Assembly (NCBI GenBank): GCA_016840085.1
Contig: JAEOTA010000010.1
Location: 1 to 50,108 of the forward strand
Direction of reading: 5' to 3'
DNA length: 50,108 bases
Source of the DNA: Promethearchaeota archaeon
Lineage (GTDB): Archaea > Asgardarchaeota > Lokiarchaeia > Sigyniarchaeales > SOKP01
Part shown: positions 17,052 through 24,798 of the stretch, piece by piece
Position numbering within the stretch: the stretch's first letter is position 1
Layout: each line of letters opens with the position of its first letter
The notes under the pieces: model-generated
What the model was told of the DNA's origin: nothing
Databases searched by the model: none
What the model saw: the letters and a program-made list of their open reading frames with translations, nothing else
Position numbers and translations under genes: made by a program

Positions 17052-17144
17052 TTATAGGTCTTTCCATCCAAAGTTGTATTTTTTTGGATGTAAAAGATAA
17101 TCCACTAGGGTTGCATCCATTCCCTTAGCTTTCTTTTTTGACAT
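17052..17144 (-). CDS. 30-aa micropeptide, FGxKDL C-terminus (module 2)
   Basis: A tiny gene of 30 codons plus stop, starting at the ATG at 17144 with a strong GGAGGAAA ribosome site about 6 bases upstream. The product begins MSKKKAKGMD, has no leader, and ends HPKKYNFGWKDL. This C-terminus matches that of the 67-aa peptide in module 1 (NPEKFRFGLKDLK), although the two are in separate loci, so the similarity supports a real coding sequence. The KKAKxG start and a D-x3-HP stretch are shared with the 27-aa peptide immediately upstream. Function unknown; candidate signalling peptide. Confidence 0.7.
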   Translation of the reverse strand: MSKKKAKGMDATLVDYLLHPKKYNFGWKDL

Positions 17145-17185
17145 TTTTAATTTCCTCCATAAAGTTTTTTAAAATAAAAAAAAAA

Positions 17186-17269
17186 TTATTTGGTGATGCC
17201 ATCAAAAATAGGATGGCAAATTATATCATTCCTAACCTTGATAATTCCTTCCTTAGCTTTTTTTCTCAT
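17186..17269 (-). CDS. 27-aa micropeptide (module 2)
   Basis: A 27-codon ORF from the ATG at 17269, preceded by a GAGGTC ribosome site with 6-base spacing. The product begins MRKKAKEGIIK, contains a single Cys (DIICHP) and ends FDGITK. The KKAK-x-G start and the Asp plus His-Pro pair align with the 30-aa peptide 41 bases downstream, which suggests tandem duplication. It is the first gene after the module-2 operator-like promoter and is divergent from the regulator at 17436, just as in module 1. Its small size makes it easy to miss. Confidence 0.65.
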   Translation of the reverse strand: MRKKAKEGIIKVRNDIICHPIFDGITK

Positions 17270-17316
17270 TTTTTTGACCTCTTATTTTTACTTAATTTTA
17301 ATATGGGTTTGATTAC

Positions 17317-17353
17317 ATATATAGTTCAGGATGCTGAACTTTTCACGAAGTTC
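17317..17353 (-). promoter_or_regulatory. peptide promoter with perfect operator-like inverted repeat (module 2)
   Basis: TATA box (plus-strand ATATATAGTT, 17317-17326) and, eleven bases beyond, a perfect inverted repeat GAACTT-N6-AAGTTC (17336-17353). TATA sequence, spacing and repeat geometry are the same as in the two module-1 peptide promoters. The repeat lies upstream of the TATA box on the minus strand, a position that suits an activator. Confidence 0.65.
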
Positions 17354-17413
17354 GAAATAAAAAGAAAGCACACATAATTTAAATAGCATAAAAAACTATC
17401 TATAACTAACGAT

Positions 17414-17421
17414 TATAAATT
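17414..17421 (+). promoter_or_regulatory. TATA box of the module-2 regulator
   Basis: TATAAATT lies about 15-22 bases before the regulator ATG, so the transcript should be leaderless or nearly so. No other promoter-like element is evident between the peptide operator and the start codon. Confidence 0.5.
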
Positions 17422-17435
17422 TTAATGTATAACTT

Positions 17436-19340
17436 ATGAGTACTATACAATACCCTCCTGAAGAGATTTATAAGACTCCTATATTAGGCAAGAAAAATTT
17501 TGAACATATTATTCTCTGGATGTTATATAATAATGAAGAATGCGAATGGGCTTGTTTTTCTCAAAAACCTCTTGAACTACGGTTATCTACTTTATCAAAA
17601 TACTTATCACTGCTAAAGGGAAAGCAATATGTTGAAAAACTTTCAAGAGGGCATTATAAAATTACGTCAGAAGGTAAAAAGAGATTTCTTGAATTATCTA
17701 AAGACGTAGGAAAGAAAAGAAAATTAAGTTATCCGCCAGATATAATTAAAAAGAAAAGAAACTATGATCATTGGATACTGTGGATGGTGTATAATAATAA
17801 TTATTGCAAGTGGGCAGACTTTCTAGCCGAACCTCTTTCTATTAATCAATCATCCTTATCAAAGAATATGAATTTATTATTGGATTTAGGATATATAGAA
17901 AAAGAGAATAAAGAATATAGAATTACTCAATTAGGCAAGTTAGAGTATTCTAGAATATTACAAGATTATGATTTAGATAGACAATCAATCTTGGATGAAG
18001 AAAGTAAACGAATTGAAGAGATAACTAAAAAAACAATCAATTTTTTTGATAAATACGGTATTGAGGATGAAAATATACAATTTAGATATCTTCACAATGT
18101 TTTAAGGTTAGATTATACAAGAGTAGAATCAATGCTTTCAAATGAGGAGGATTTTAATAAAATTTTACTCTATATCTCAATAAATCATCCAGATCAATAT
18201 CCGGATTATATATCCACAGAAGAATTTTCGAGCAAATATCGGATTAAACAATCTAAACTTGAATATTATATTGATGAAATTGTTGAAAATAACATATATC
18301 CAATTAAATTTTTTAAATTAGTGGTTTCTTCCGACGAAAAATATTATTTACAAGAAGATGAAAAATTAGAAAAAATACTTAGAGCGATTACAGAAGGTCA
18401 TATTACCAAATTTACCTATTTAGATAAATTATTCTCAAGATCTATGAATAGACGTGCTATTGTAAGAGAAATTTTAGAAGAAATTTGCGAAGTATTATTC
18501 AATAATGATTTAGAAAAAACTTTAAGAGAATTTTTACCAGACTATATTAATTACTTAGCATATAAGGTTGAAGCTAAAATAGAATTTAAAGAAAGTCTCG
18601 ATAAGCTTGAAGGAATAATTTGGCAAGATATGATAGAGATATTTCAATCGAATGAATCTAAAGATTTCGAACAACAATATGAGGAAGAACTTGAAGAGAT
18701 TAATAAACAAATAGAATCAAATCCAAAAAACCTCGACCTATATTATTCTAAAATTAGGATTTTAGTTTATTTTGATCAATTTGATGAAGTGTTAGAATTA
18801 TTAGATGAGATACTCGAAATGTTCCCTGCTAATGAAAAAGATATTAAGATGCAAAAAGCATCTGTTCTTAGGAGAATGCAAAAAATAGAAGCTGGACTAG
18901 AAATAATTAATAATTTACTGCTAAAATTTCCTGAAGATTATGATCTTCTTAATTATAAGGCTTACTGGTTCTATTATTTAAATGAAAAAGAAGGTGCAAT
19001 AAAACTAATTAAGGAGATCATAGAGCATGAACCAAATAATGCGACTTACCATGATACCTATGGAGAAATCTCTATGTTTTTTAAAGATTATGATAAAGCT
19101 ATAAAAGAATTCCAAAAAACGTTAGATTTAGCAACTGATGATTGGTATTTAAACCAGACTTATATTAAGTTAGGAATATGTTATAAAGAATTAGAAAATT
19201 ATGAAGCTGCACTTGAAAATCTTCAGAAAGGAAAAGATCTCACAAATAAATCTTCAATTGATCCCGAAACCAAAAAAAAGTGGCTTTCAATTGCAGAACT
19301 TTTCATTGCAGAGATTTCTCAATTAGGGGTTGAGTTTTAG
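17436..19340 (+). CDS. tandem winged-helix / TPR regulator (module 2)
   Basis: A 634-residue paralogue of the regulator at 14396, similar along its whole length. Two winged-helix-like domains open with YPPEEI and YPPDII and share the LWM(L/V)YNN signature; residues about 85-180 contain the near-identical stretches NYDHW, LWM, KWADFL, NQSSLSKN and YDLDRQSIL. The C-terminal TPR part (about 418-625) keeps KNLDLYYSKIRILVYFDQ, EPNNATYHDTYGE and YIKLGICYKELENYE. No enzymatic domain or membrane segment is seen. It is divergent from the 27- and 30-aa peptide genes, with an inverted repeat between them that it may bind. Confidence 0.85.
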   Translation: MSTIQYPPEEIYKTPILGKKNFEHIILWMLYNNEECEWACFSQKPLELRLSTLSKYLSLLKGKQYVEKLSRGHYKITSEGKKRFLELSKDVGKKRKLSYPPDIIKKKRNYDHWILWMVYNNNYCKWADFLAEPLSINQSSLSKNMNLLLDLGYIEKENKEYRITQLGKLEYSRILQDYDLDRQSILDEESKRIEEITKKTINFFDKYGIEDENIQFRYLHNVLRLDYTRVESMLSNEEDFNKILLYISINHPDQYPDYISTEEFSSKYRIKQSKLEYYIDEIVENNIYPIKFFKLVVSSDEKYYLQEDEKLEKILRAITEGHITKFTYLDKLFSRSMNRRAIVREILEEICEVLFNNDLEKTLREFLPDYINYLAYKVEAKIEFKESLDKLEGIIWQDMIEIFQSNESKDFEQQYEEELEEINKQIESNPKNLDLYYSKIRILVYFDQFDEVLELLDEILEMFPANEKDIKMQKASVLRRMQKIEAGLEIINNLLLKFPEDYDLLNYKAYWFYYLNEKEGAIKLIKEIIEHEPNNATYHDTYGEISMFFKDYDKAIKEFQKTLDLATDDWYLNQTYIKLGICYKELENYEAALENLQKGKDLTNKSSIDPETKKKWLSIAELFIAEISQLGVEF

Positions 19341-19348
19341 ACGTAAAT

Positions 19349-21139
19349 TCAGTTCTTTTCTACTAATTTTTCTAATTCATCTATCTTATCCGAGAGATAT
19401 TTAATCCCTTTTTGCCAGAAAGAAGAATCATTCAGGTTAATACCTATTTCAGATAACATTTCTTCAGGAGAAAGTGAGCTTCCAATAGAAAGTAATTTGA
19501 GATACTTAGGAACGAATTTTTCTTTCTGCTCGAGATACATTTGATAGATTGAAATCACTAAAAGGTTAGACATGTTATAAGCATAGACATAGAAAGGCTC
19601 GTGTAGAAAATGTGGAACTACAAAACAATAACTAGCATAATCTTTTTCGATGTTGCTGATTGAATTTCCAAACATTAATTCCATTTCTTTAACAAAAGCT
19701 TTTTTGATTTCATCTGCTGTAGGGAGTTTTTTCTCAAGGATTTCATGAATTTTTCTTTCAAAGTGATAAAAAGCATTTTGTCTGTGAGAAGTAGCAAATT
19801 TAGATTCTATAAAAGAACATAATAGTGTAATTTTTTCTTCTTTTGAATCTACTGTCTCAAGAAGGAGATCTGTTACTAATAATTCATTGAATATAGATGC
19901 TATTTCAGCAACTACTAATGATATTTGTATATTTATAAAATTTTGATCCCTTTGAATATAAAAAGCATGAAAAGCATGGCCAAGTTCATGTGCTAACGCT
20001 CGAACCGAATCGATATTATATGTGAAATTAATAAAAACAAAGGGATAATGCTTTAATTTTCCATATTCGCAAAAAGCTCCCCTATTTTTCCCTTTCCGGG
20101 GAGTTACATCTATATGATTTAATTTATTCATATTTTCTACTATATTTTTGAATTCTGGGTGGAATTTTTCAGTAGCAGTTTTAATCAATTCTATTGTTTC
20201 CTGGTAGGAATATTCTCTTGTTATCTGACCAATGGGTGCGTAAATATCTGATATATGCAATTCTGGAAGATTCAAGATTTTTTTCTTTAAATTATAATAT
20301 CTCTCAACAATATTATTACTTTCTGTGGTAAAATTTCCAAGTACTTCAACGATTTCATCACTTACTTCATTTTGCAGATTTCTTCTAGATATTGGATGAA
20401 TAAAATTCTTTTTCTTATTTTCTAAATCCCAGTTTTTGAGGATATTAGTGAAAATGTGTGTGAAAATCATTTCATTGTTTTTGTATTCTGTTAACATTGT
20501 TTGTAAGGCTTTATAACGAAGATCTTTATCCTGCTGATACATAAAAGCAAAAAGTTCTGCTTCAGTTAATATTTTCTTTTTTCCATCTACTTCAAAATCA
20601 AATAAGAAACTGCTTTTTAATTCTCTATAAAGATTTAGGAATCCCTTAACACCAGTAATATCTTTCATTAAAATTAACTGTTCTTCTTTTTCAGAAAGCT
20701 GATGTTTCTTTTTCATTCTATTAAATTTTAGTGCATGAGAATAACGGTTTAGTTCAGGAGCTTTAATAAGTTCTTTAAATTTCTCATCTGAAATCATATT
20801 TAGCTCTAAATTAAAAAATAAGAGCTTTTCTTGAATTGCGACTTTAAAATCTTCTATTTTTGCATGAAAGGATTTTACACTCTCATCTAATGAATTAATA
20901 GAATATATTAATAGAGAATAAATGCTGAGGTAAAAGACTTTCTCAGAAATTTTTTCGTATTCTTGATACCATTTTATGAGTTGTTGAGGATGAAGTGAAG
21001 GATTCTCCAACTTTCCTTTGACCTTTTGATAAAATTCTTCTGAGGCATTTTTTATATCTTCAATATCCCTGTCAATTGAGGGATCATTGATATTCTTATA
21101 GAAATTGCTCAAATCCCATTTAATGAGATCTTCAACCAT
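19349..21139 (-). CDS. pepF: M3-family oligoendopeptidase (PepF-like)
   Basis: A 596-residue zinc oligopeptidase of normal family length. The catalytic HExxH motif is present as ALAHELGHAFH (His384, Glu385, His388), followed by the downstream acidic segment (VVAEIASIFNE) that supplies the third zinc ligand. It has no signal peptide, so it should cleave short peptides in the cytoplasm. It is convergent with the module-2 regulator, with only 8 bases between the two genes. A role in degrading or trimming the small peptides nearby is possible but rests only on position. Confidence 0.9.
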   Translation of the reverse strand: MVEDLIKWDLSNFYKNINDPSIDRDIEDIKNASEEFYQKVKGKLENPSLHPQQLIKWYQEYEKISEKVFYLSIYSLLIYSINSLDESVKSFHAKIEDFKVAIQEKLLFFNLELNMISDEKFKELIKAPELNRYSHALKFNRMKKKHQLSEKEEQLILMKDITGVKGFLNLYRELKSSFLFDFEVDGKKKILTEAELFAFMYQQDKDLRYKALQTMLTEYKNNEMIFTHIFTNILKNWDLENKKKNFIHPISRRNLQNEVSDEIVEVLGNFTTESNNIVERYYNLKKKILNLPELHISDIYAPIGQITREYSYQETIELIKTATEKFHPEFKNIVENMNKLNHIDVTPRKGKNRGAFCEYGKLKHYPFVFINFTYNIDSVRALAHELGHAFHAFYIQRDQNFINIQISLVVAEIASIFNELLVTDLLLETVDSKEEKITLLCSFIESKFATSHRQNAFYHFERKIHEILEKKLPTADEIKKAFVKEMELMFGNSISNIEKDYASYCFVVPHFLHEPFYVYAYNMSNLLVISIYQMYLEQKEKFVPKYLKLLSIGSSLSPEEMLSEIGINLNDSSFWQKGIKYLSDKIDELEKLVEKN

Positions 21140-21494
21140 AATACAGATAAAAAGGCAAACTTTATTTGAATTTTACGAGAATTAATCAATAATGATAAGA
21201 TATCCAAAAAAATGAAGATAAAAAATTTATTGATTTTTCCCTTATAACTAAGTTAAACCTTCATAAATAGCTTTGGTACCCTCTTCTTTTTTTGCACCTT
21301 ATCATGTTTCCTTAAAATGTGATAAATTGACAAAATTTTCTAATTTAAATAAAAAAGTAGATCATTGATAATATAAGTATATTGGAAGATATTAAATTGA
21401 TAAAATTCCAAATATTAGCTATTTCCAAAATCAAGGAAAAATTTTTAAAGGTTTTCGCATTATTATATTACGAAAAGGGAGTTATTTAGTAAGC
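21140..21494. other. AT-rich divergent intergenic region
   Basis: Spacer between the oligoendopeptidase (minus) and the HEPN gene (plus). It has no coding-like ORF. A weak 6-bp inverted repeat (TTATCA 21299-21304, TGATAA 21320-21325) is the only structure seen. A GGGAG ribosome site lies upstream of the HEPN ATG. Confidence 0.4.
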
Positions 21495-21866
21495 ATGAGC
21501 AAATTTGAAAATCATAAAAAACTGTATTTGAATTTTAAAGGAGATGCTGAAAATGAGGATCTTTCATTACCCTCTAGAGCAGAATTATACTTTCTTTCGA
21601 TATATCATTTAATTGAATGCTGCGCAGCAAAATATCGGATACATATCAACAAACATCAAAAAGTAAGGATACTCTTAGAAAATAATCCGTATATCTTTGA
21701 AAAAGAAACTGAAAACGTATGGCGATTATTTCAAGATATTGAAAATAAAATTCGACCAAAATTCACTTATGGATTTAGTTGGACGGATAAAGATTTTAGT
21801 GAATTGAAGGAAAAATATTATATATTAGAAGAAATAGGCAATAAGATTCTAACGGAGGAATTTTAA
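21495..21866 (+). CDS. HEPN-domain protein, putative toxin partner
   Basis: A 123-residue all-helical protein resembling archaeal HEPN proteins: SRAELYFLSIYHLIECCAA, then YRIHINKH, which fits an Rx4-6H type ribonuclease motif (Arg-x5-His), and a C-terminal segment with IRPKFTYGFSW. Its stop codon is 1 base from the start of a minimal nucleotidyltransferase, whose ribosome site (GGAGGA) lies inside this gene. HEPN/MNT pairs are known toxin-antitoxin modules in which the nucleotidyltransferase modifies and silences the HEPN RNase. The family assignment is by pattern, so moderate confidence. Confidence 0.65.
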   Translation: MSKFENHKKLYLNFKGDAENEDLSLPSRAELYFLSIYHLIECCAAKYRIHINKHQKVRILLENNPYIFEKETENVWRLFQDIENKIRPKFTYGFSWTDKDFSELKEKYYILEEIGNKILTEEF

Positions 21867-21867
21867 T

Positions 21868-22548
21868 ATGAAACTTGAAGAAAGCGAGATAAAAAATTTA
21901 AAGAGCACTTCAAAATTGGAGGAGATAATTAAAAATATTAAGACTTTTATAGACAGTAATCTCTCTAAATATAAAGAGATTGGAAATATTATATTATTTG
22001 GCTCTTTATCTACTGGAAGGTTTAATAAAGAGAGTGATATCGACATTTGTATTTTGTTTAAGCGAAATACTCCTAAAAGTATGGAAAATACCATTTTTAA
22101 CTATTTTTTGAACCTAGGAAAGGAATTAAATCGCTCTATCCAATGTATTTTCTTTTTTCCGGAGGATATAAATAACTGGGATACAATTTTTGTGGAAAAT
22201 ATTTTAGCAGAAGGTCAATCACTCTATGGAAATTCTAATTATTATGAAACTTTAATAAAAACTCTAAAAGTGAAACCATATCAAATTATAACTTTAAATC
22301 TAAGAGCATTAAATAATTCTGCTAAAATGAAACTTAAAAGAATATTATATGGATATAAAACTACCAAACAATATTCAGAAAAAATATATAAATATAAAAA
22401 AAAAGGATTAGTAAAAGAATTACAAGGAATGAAATTAGGACGGGGATCATTCATTATACCTGAAAAATTCTTATTTTTGATTGAAAATAAGTTAAAAGAA
22501 TTTGATATTAAATTTTCAAACTTTAGAGTATGGATGCAAGAAATATAG
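21868..22548 (+). CDS. nucleotidyltransferase (MNT-like), HEPN partner
   Basis: A 226-residue protein with the pol-beta-type nucleotidyltransferase signature: ILFGSLSTGRF followed by SDIDICI, that is GS then DxD for metal binding, at about residues 33-55. The rest is helical and lacks a second domain that I recognise. It is longer than a bare MNT (about 100 aa), with a Lys-rich C-terminal half (YGYKTTKQYSEKIYKYKKKG). In MNT/HEPN pairs the enzyme adds AMP to a conserved residue of the HEPN toxin. Immediate coupling to the HEPN gene supports that role. Confidence 0.8.
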   Translation: MKLEESEIKNLKSTSKLEEIIKNIKTFIDSNLSKYKEIGNIILFGSLSTGRFNKESDIDICILFKRNTPKSMENTIFNYFLNLGKELNRSIQCIFFFPEDINNWDTIFVENILAEGQSLYGNSNYYETLIKTLKVKPYQIITLNLRALNNSAKMKLKRILYGYKTTKQYSEKIYKYKKKGLVKELQGMKLGRGSFIIPEKFLFLIENKLKEFDIKFSNFRVWMQEI

Positions 22549-22668
22549 TTAAAATCAGTTGAGTTAAAAATTCTTCTTTTCTAGATTCTTTCTACTAAGA
22601 TTGAAAGAATGTTATTCTAATTTCCAAAATAGAAAACATTCTTTTAAAATCGTAGTTATATTTACATA

Positions 22669-23334
22669 ATGATTAAAGAAATTGAGATACAATATCAAAA
22701 TATTATAGAAAATTTTCCTAACGCTGAAACTATTGAAAATAAAATTTCTCATATTAAAATTGGATTAATTAAGGGGATTATGTTAGAAATTGACTATTCT
22801 AAATATCCTAAAAAACCAAAAGTTAAGATTATTAACCAATCAGGGAAAGTATATAAAAAATTGAATAATGATATCACTTCTTTAAAGAATTGGAAAATAA
22901 TTAAGACTAAGTCTATTTTAAATGTTATTAATGAAATTATTTTTATTTTAGAGGATCTTCAATCAAATACGGTCAAAATAAAAAGGGATTTATTAGTTGG
23001 GTTTTTAGCGTTATGTCGGGCGCATCATCCAAAAGAATTTTTAGGAATCCTTAAAAGGGATAAAAATGTATTTACAGAATTTATATTACCGCCAGGCGCA
23101 ATTACTTCAAGAAATTCAGGAGTATTTTTTCCGAGTAGACTCCCAATAAATCAATATTATCAAGGAACTATTCATTCACATCCATCTGGAAATTTATACC
23201 CTTCCCTACAAGATTTAAATAGTGTATTTAAAGGAAACAGATTTCATTTTATTGTAGGATTTCCATATAGTTTAAACTATATTAAATGTTTTGATAAAAA
23301 TGGCACAGAGCTTCATTTTAAAGTGATTAACTAA
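22669..23334 (+). CDS. RWD-like plus JAMM metalloprotease fusion
   Basis: A 221-residue protein with two parts. Residues about 1-90 resemble the RWD/E2-type fold (GIMLEIDYSKYPKKPKVKI, the strand-YPxxPP-strand pattern). Residues about 100-221 are a JAB/MPN domain with the complete JAMM zinc motif: Glu123 (KEFLGIL), His169-Ser-His171, seven residues, Ser179, two residues, Asp182. JAMM enzymes of this type remove ubiquitin-like modifiers or cleave isopeptide bonds. Asgard genomes encode ubiquitin systems, so a deubiquitinase-like role is plausible. No ubiquitin, E1 or E2 gene is adjacent in this window. Confidence 0.8.
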   Translation: MIKEIEIQYQNIIENFPNAETIENKISHIKIGLIKGIMLEIDYSKYPKKPKVKIINQSGKVYKKLNNDITSLKNWKIIKTKSILNVINEIIFILEDLQSNTVKIKRDLLVGFLALCRAHHPKEFLGILKRDKNVFTEFILPPGAITSRNSGVFFPSRLPINQYYQGTIHSHPSGNLYPSLQDLNSVFKGNRFHFIVGFPYSLNYIKCFDKNGTELHFKVIN

Positions 23335-23423
23335 TATACAATTACTTTTTCAAGATTAAAATTAAGATAAATTTTAAATTAAACACCTAAGATTTAAAAT
23401 ATTTTAAATTTTAATTATAACTA

Positions 23424-24647
23424 TTACATCCTCTCTGTAAGTATTGAAATTATATTATTCCCAAATCCACCAAAGTTGCATGTAATCCCTGTTTCGGCAC
23501 CATCGACTTGTCTTTTTCCAGCTTCTCCTCGTAGTTGCCAAACCAATTCTACAACTTGGGCAACACCAGTAGCCCCTAAGGGATGTCCACGAGCTTTTAG
23601 ACCACCCGAAGGATTTATAGGGATTTTTCCACCAATTTCAGTTAAACCTTCATGCGCAGCTTTAGCACCTTCACCTTTCTTAAAAAAACCGATATCCTCA
23701 CTTTGAACAGCTTCAAGAATCTCAAATGCATCATGAAGTTCGGCTACATCGATATCTTCTGGTGTTTTTTTAGCCATTTTATAAGCTTGTTCTGAGCAGA
23801 GTCTCAAAGCTTTTAAAGTTGTAATATCTTCACGTTCAAAAATTATATGTGTATCTGTTGCTTGCCCGATTCCAGAAATCATAATAGGAGTATCACAATA
23901 TTGATTAATTTTTTCAGCATTACATAGAACTAAAGCAGCGGCTCCATCTGAAATAGGACAAATATGAAAAAGCCTTAAAGGATCAGCAATAATAGGATTA
24001 GTTTTATCATCTTCAAGGAATTCATAAATAGTTTTCCAGGTTCCTTTTCCCTTTTGAATGGCACTCTTCATAAAATCACTGATTGATCTTTGAAAATGTG
24101 CATTCGCATTCAATGCTCCATTTTTATGGTTCTTGATTGCGATATCTGAAATCCAATCCAACTTAGCATTATATTTCTCTAGATAAGCTCGCGTCAATAG
24201 TCCCGCAAACGATGGAAGAGACACACCATGAGGTCTTTCTGCTTCTGGATGTGTTAAAGTAGCTACATTTGAAGTAATATAACCGGGAGTTGTAATATGA
24301 GTCATTTTTTCTCCCCCCACGACTAATACTAAATCACTCATTCCAGAAGCGATTGCTTGAAAACCCGCTTTAATAGCTGAACCTCCGCTTGCAGGTCCAT
24401 TTTTGATGTCATCTGCTGCTGCGGGTATTAAACTTAATTTATCCACAAGTGCACTGGCTACACCTGATATATGATTATAAGATTCTGGACTCATTGCACC
24501 AACATAAACTGTATCAAAGATTTTATCATTTGTATTAGAATCATCAATTGCAGCCAAAGAGGCCTCACATAGTAAGTCCATTAATCCTTTCTCTTCAATT
24601 TTTCCAAATTTAGTATGTCCTACTCCAATAATTGCGACTTTATTCAT
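23424..24647 (-). CDS. thiolase-superfamily protein lacking the nucleophilic Cys
   Basis: A 407-residue thiolase-fold protein of the SCP-x/archaeal type (start AIIGVGHTKFG). The catalytic His motifs are intact: ELHDAFE and GGLKARGHPLGATG, and the C-terminal CNFGGFGNN is present. At the position of the first-half nucleophilic Cys, though, the sequence reads KNGPASGGSA; Pro85 sits where Cys is expected. Such proteins cannot do normal Cys-dependent thiolysis; the actinobacterial aldolase Ltp2, which works with a DUF35 partner, is a precedent for different chemistry. The gene is divergent from a radical SAM gene and downstream of the ETF/dehydrogenase cluster on the same strand. Confidence 0.85.
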   Translation of the reverse strand: MNKVAIIGVGHTKFGKIEEKGLMDLLCEASLAAIDDSNTNDKIFDTVYVGAMSPESYNHISGVASALVDKLSLIPAAADDIKNGPASGGSAIKAGFQAIASGMSDLVLVVGGEKMTHITTPGYITSNVATLTHPEAERPHGVSLPSFAGLLTRAYLEKYNAKLDWISDIAIKNHKNGALNANAHFQRSISDFMKSAIQKGKGTWKTIYEFLEDDKTNPIIADPLRLFHICPISDGAAALVLCNAEKINQYCDTPIMISGIGQATDTHIIFEREDITTLKALRLCSEQAYKMAKKTPEDIDVAELHDAFEILEAVQSEDIGFFKKGEGAKAAHEGLTEIGGKIPINPSGGLKARGHPLGATGVAQVVELVWQLRGEAGKRQVDGAETGITCNFGGFGNNIISILTERM

Positions 24648-24798
24648 AGTTCTAAAAAATTATAGTTTTTTAAAAAATCTTCTTAGACTTTTTTAATATT
24701 CTGGAATTCAAGTAACTCAATATAATATAATCTTATAAAAAAGGTTTAAAGAACTGAGAGTAAAATATCTTTATCCTTTATTTGTTTTTCTTATCTTT

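Noticed and set aside
17138..17377. Plus-strand ORF of 79 aa over the module-2 peptide region
   Set aside because: It is antisense to the two micropeptides, which have ribosome sites and related sequences in both modules. The plus ORF has none of these.
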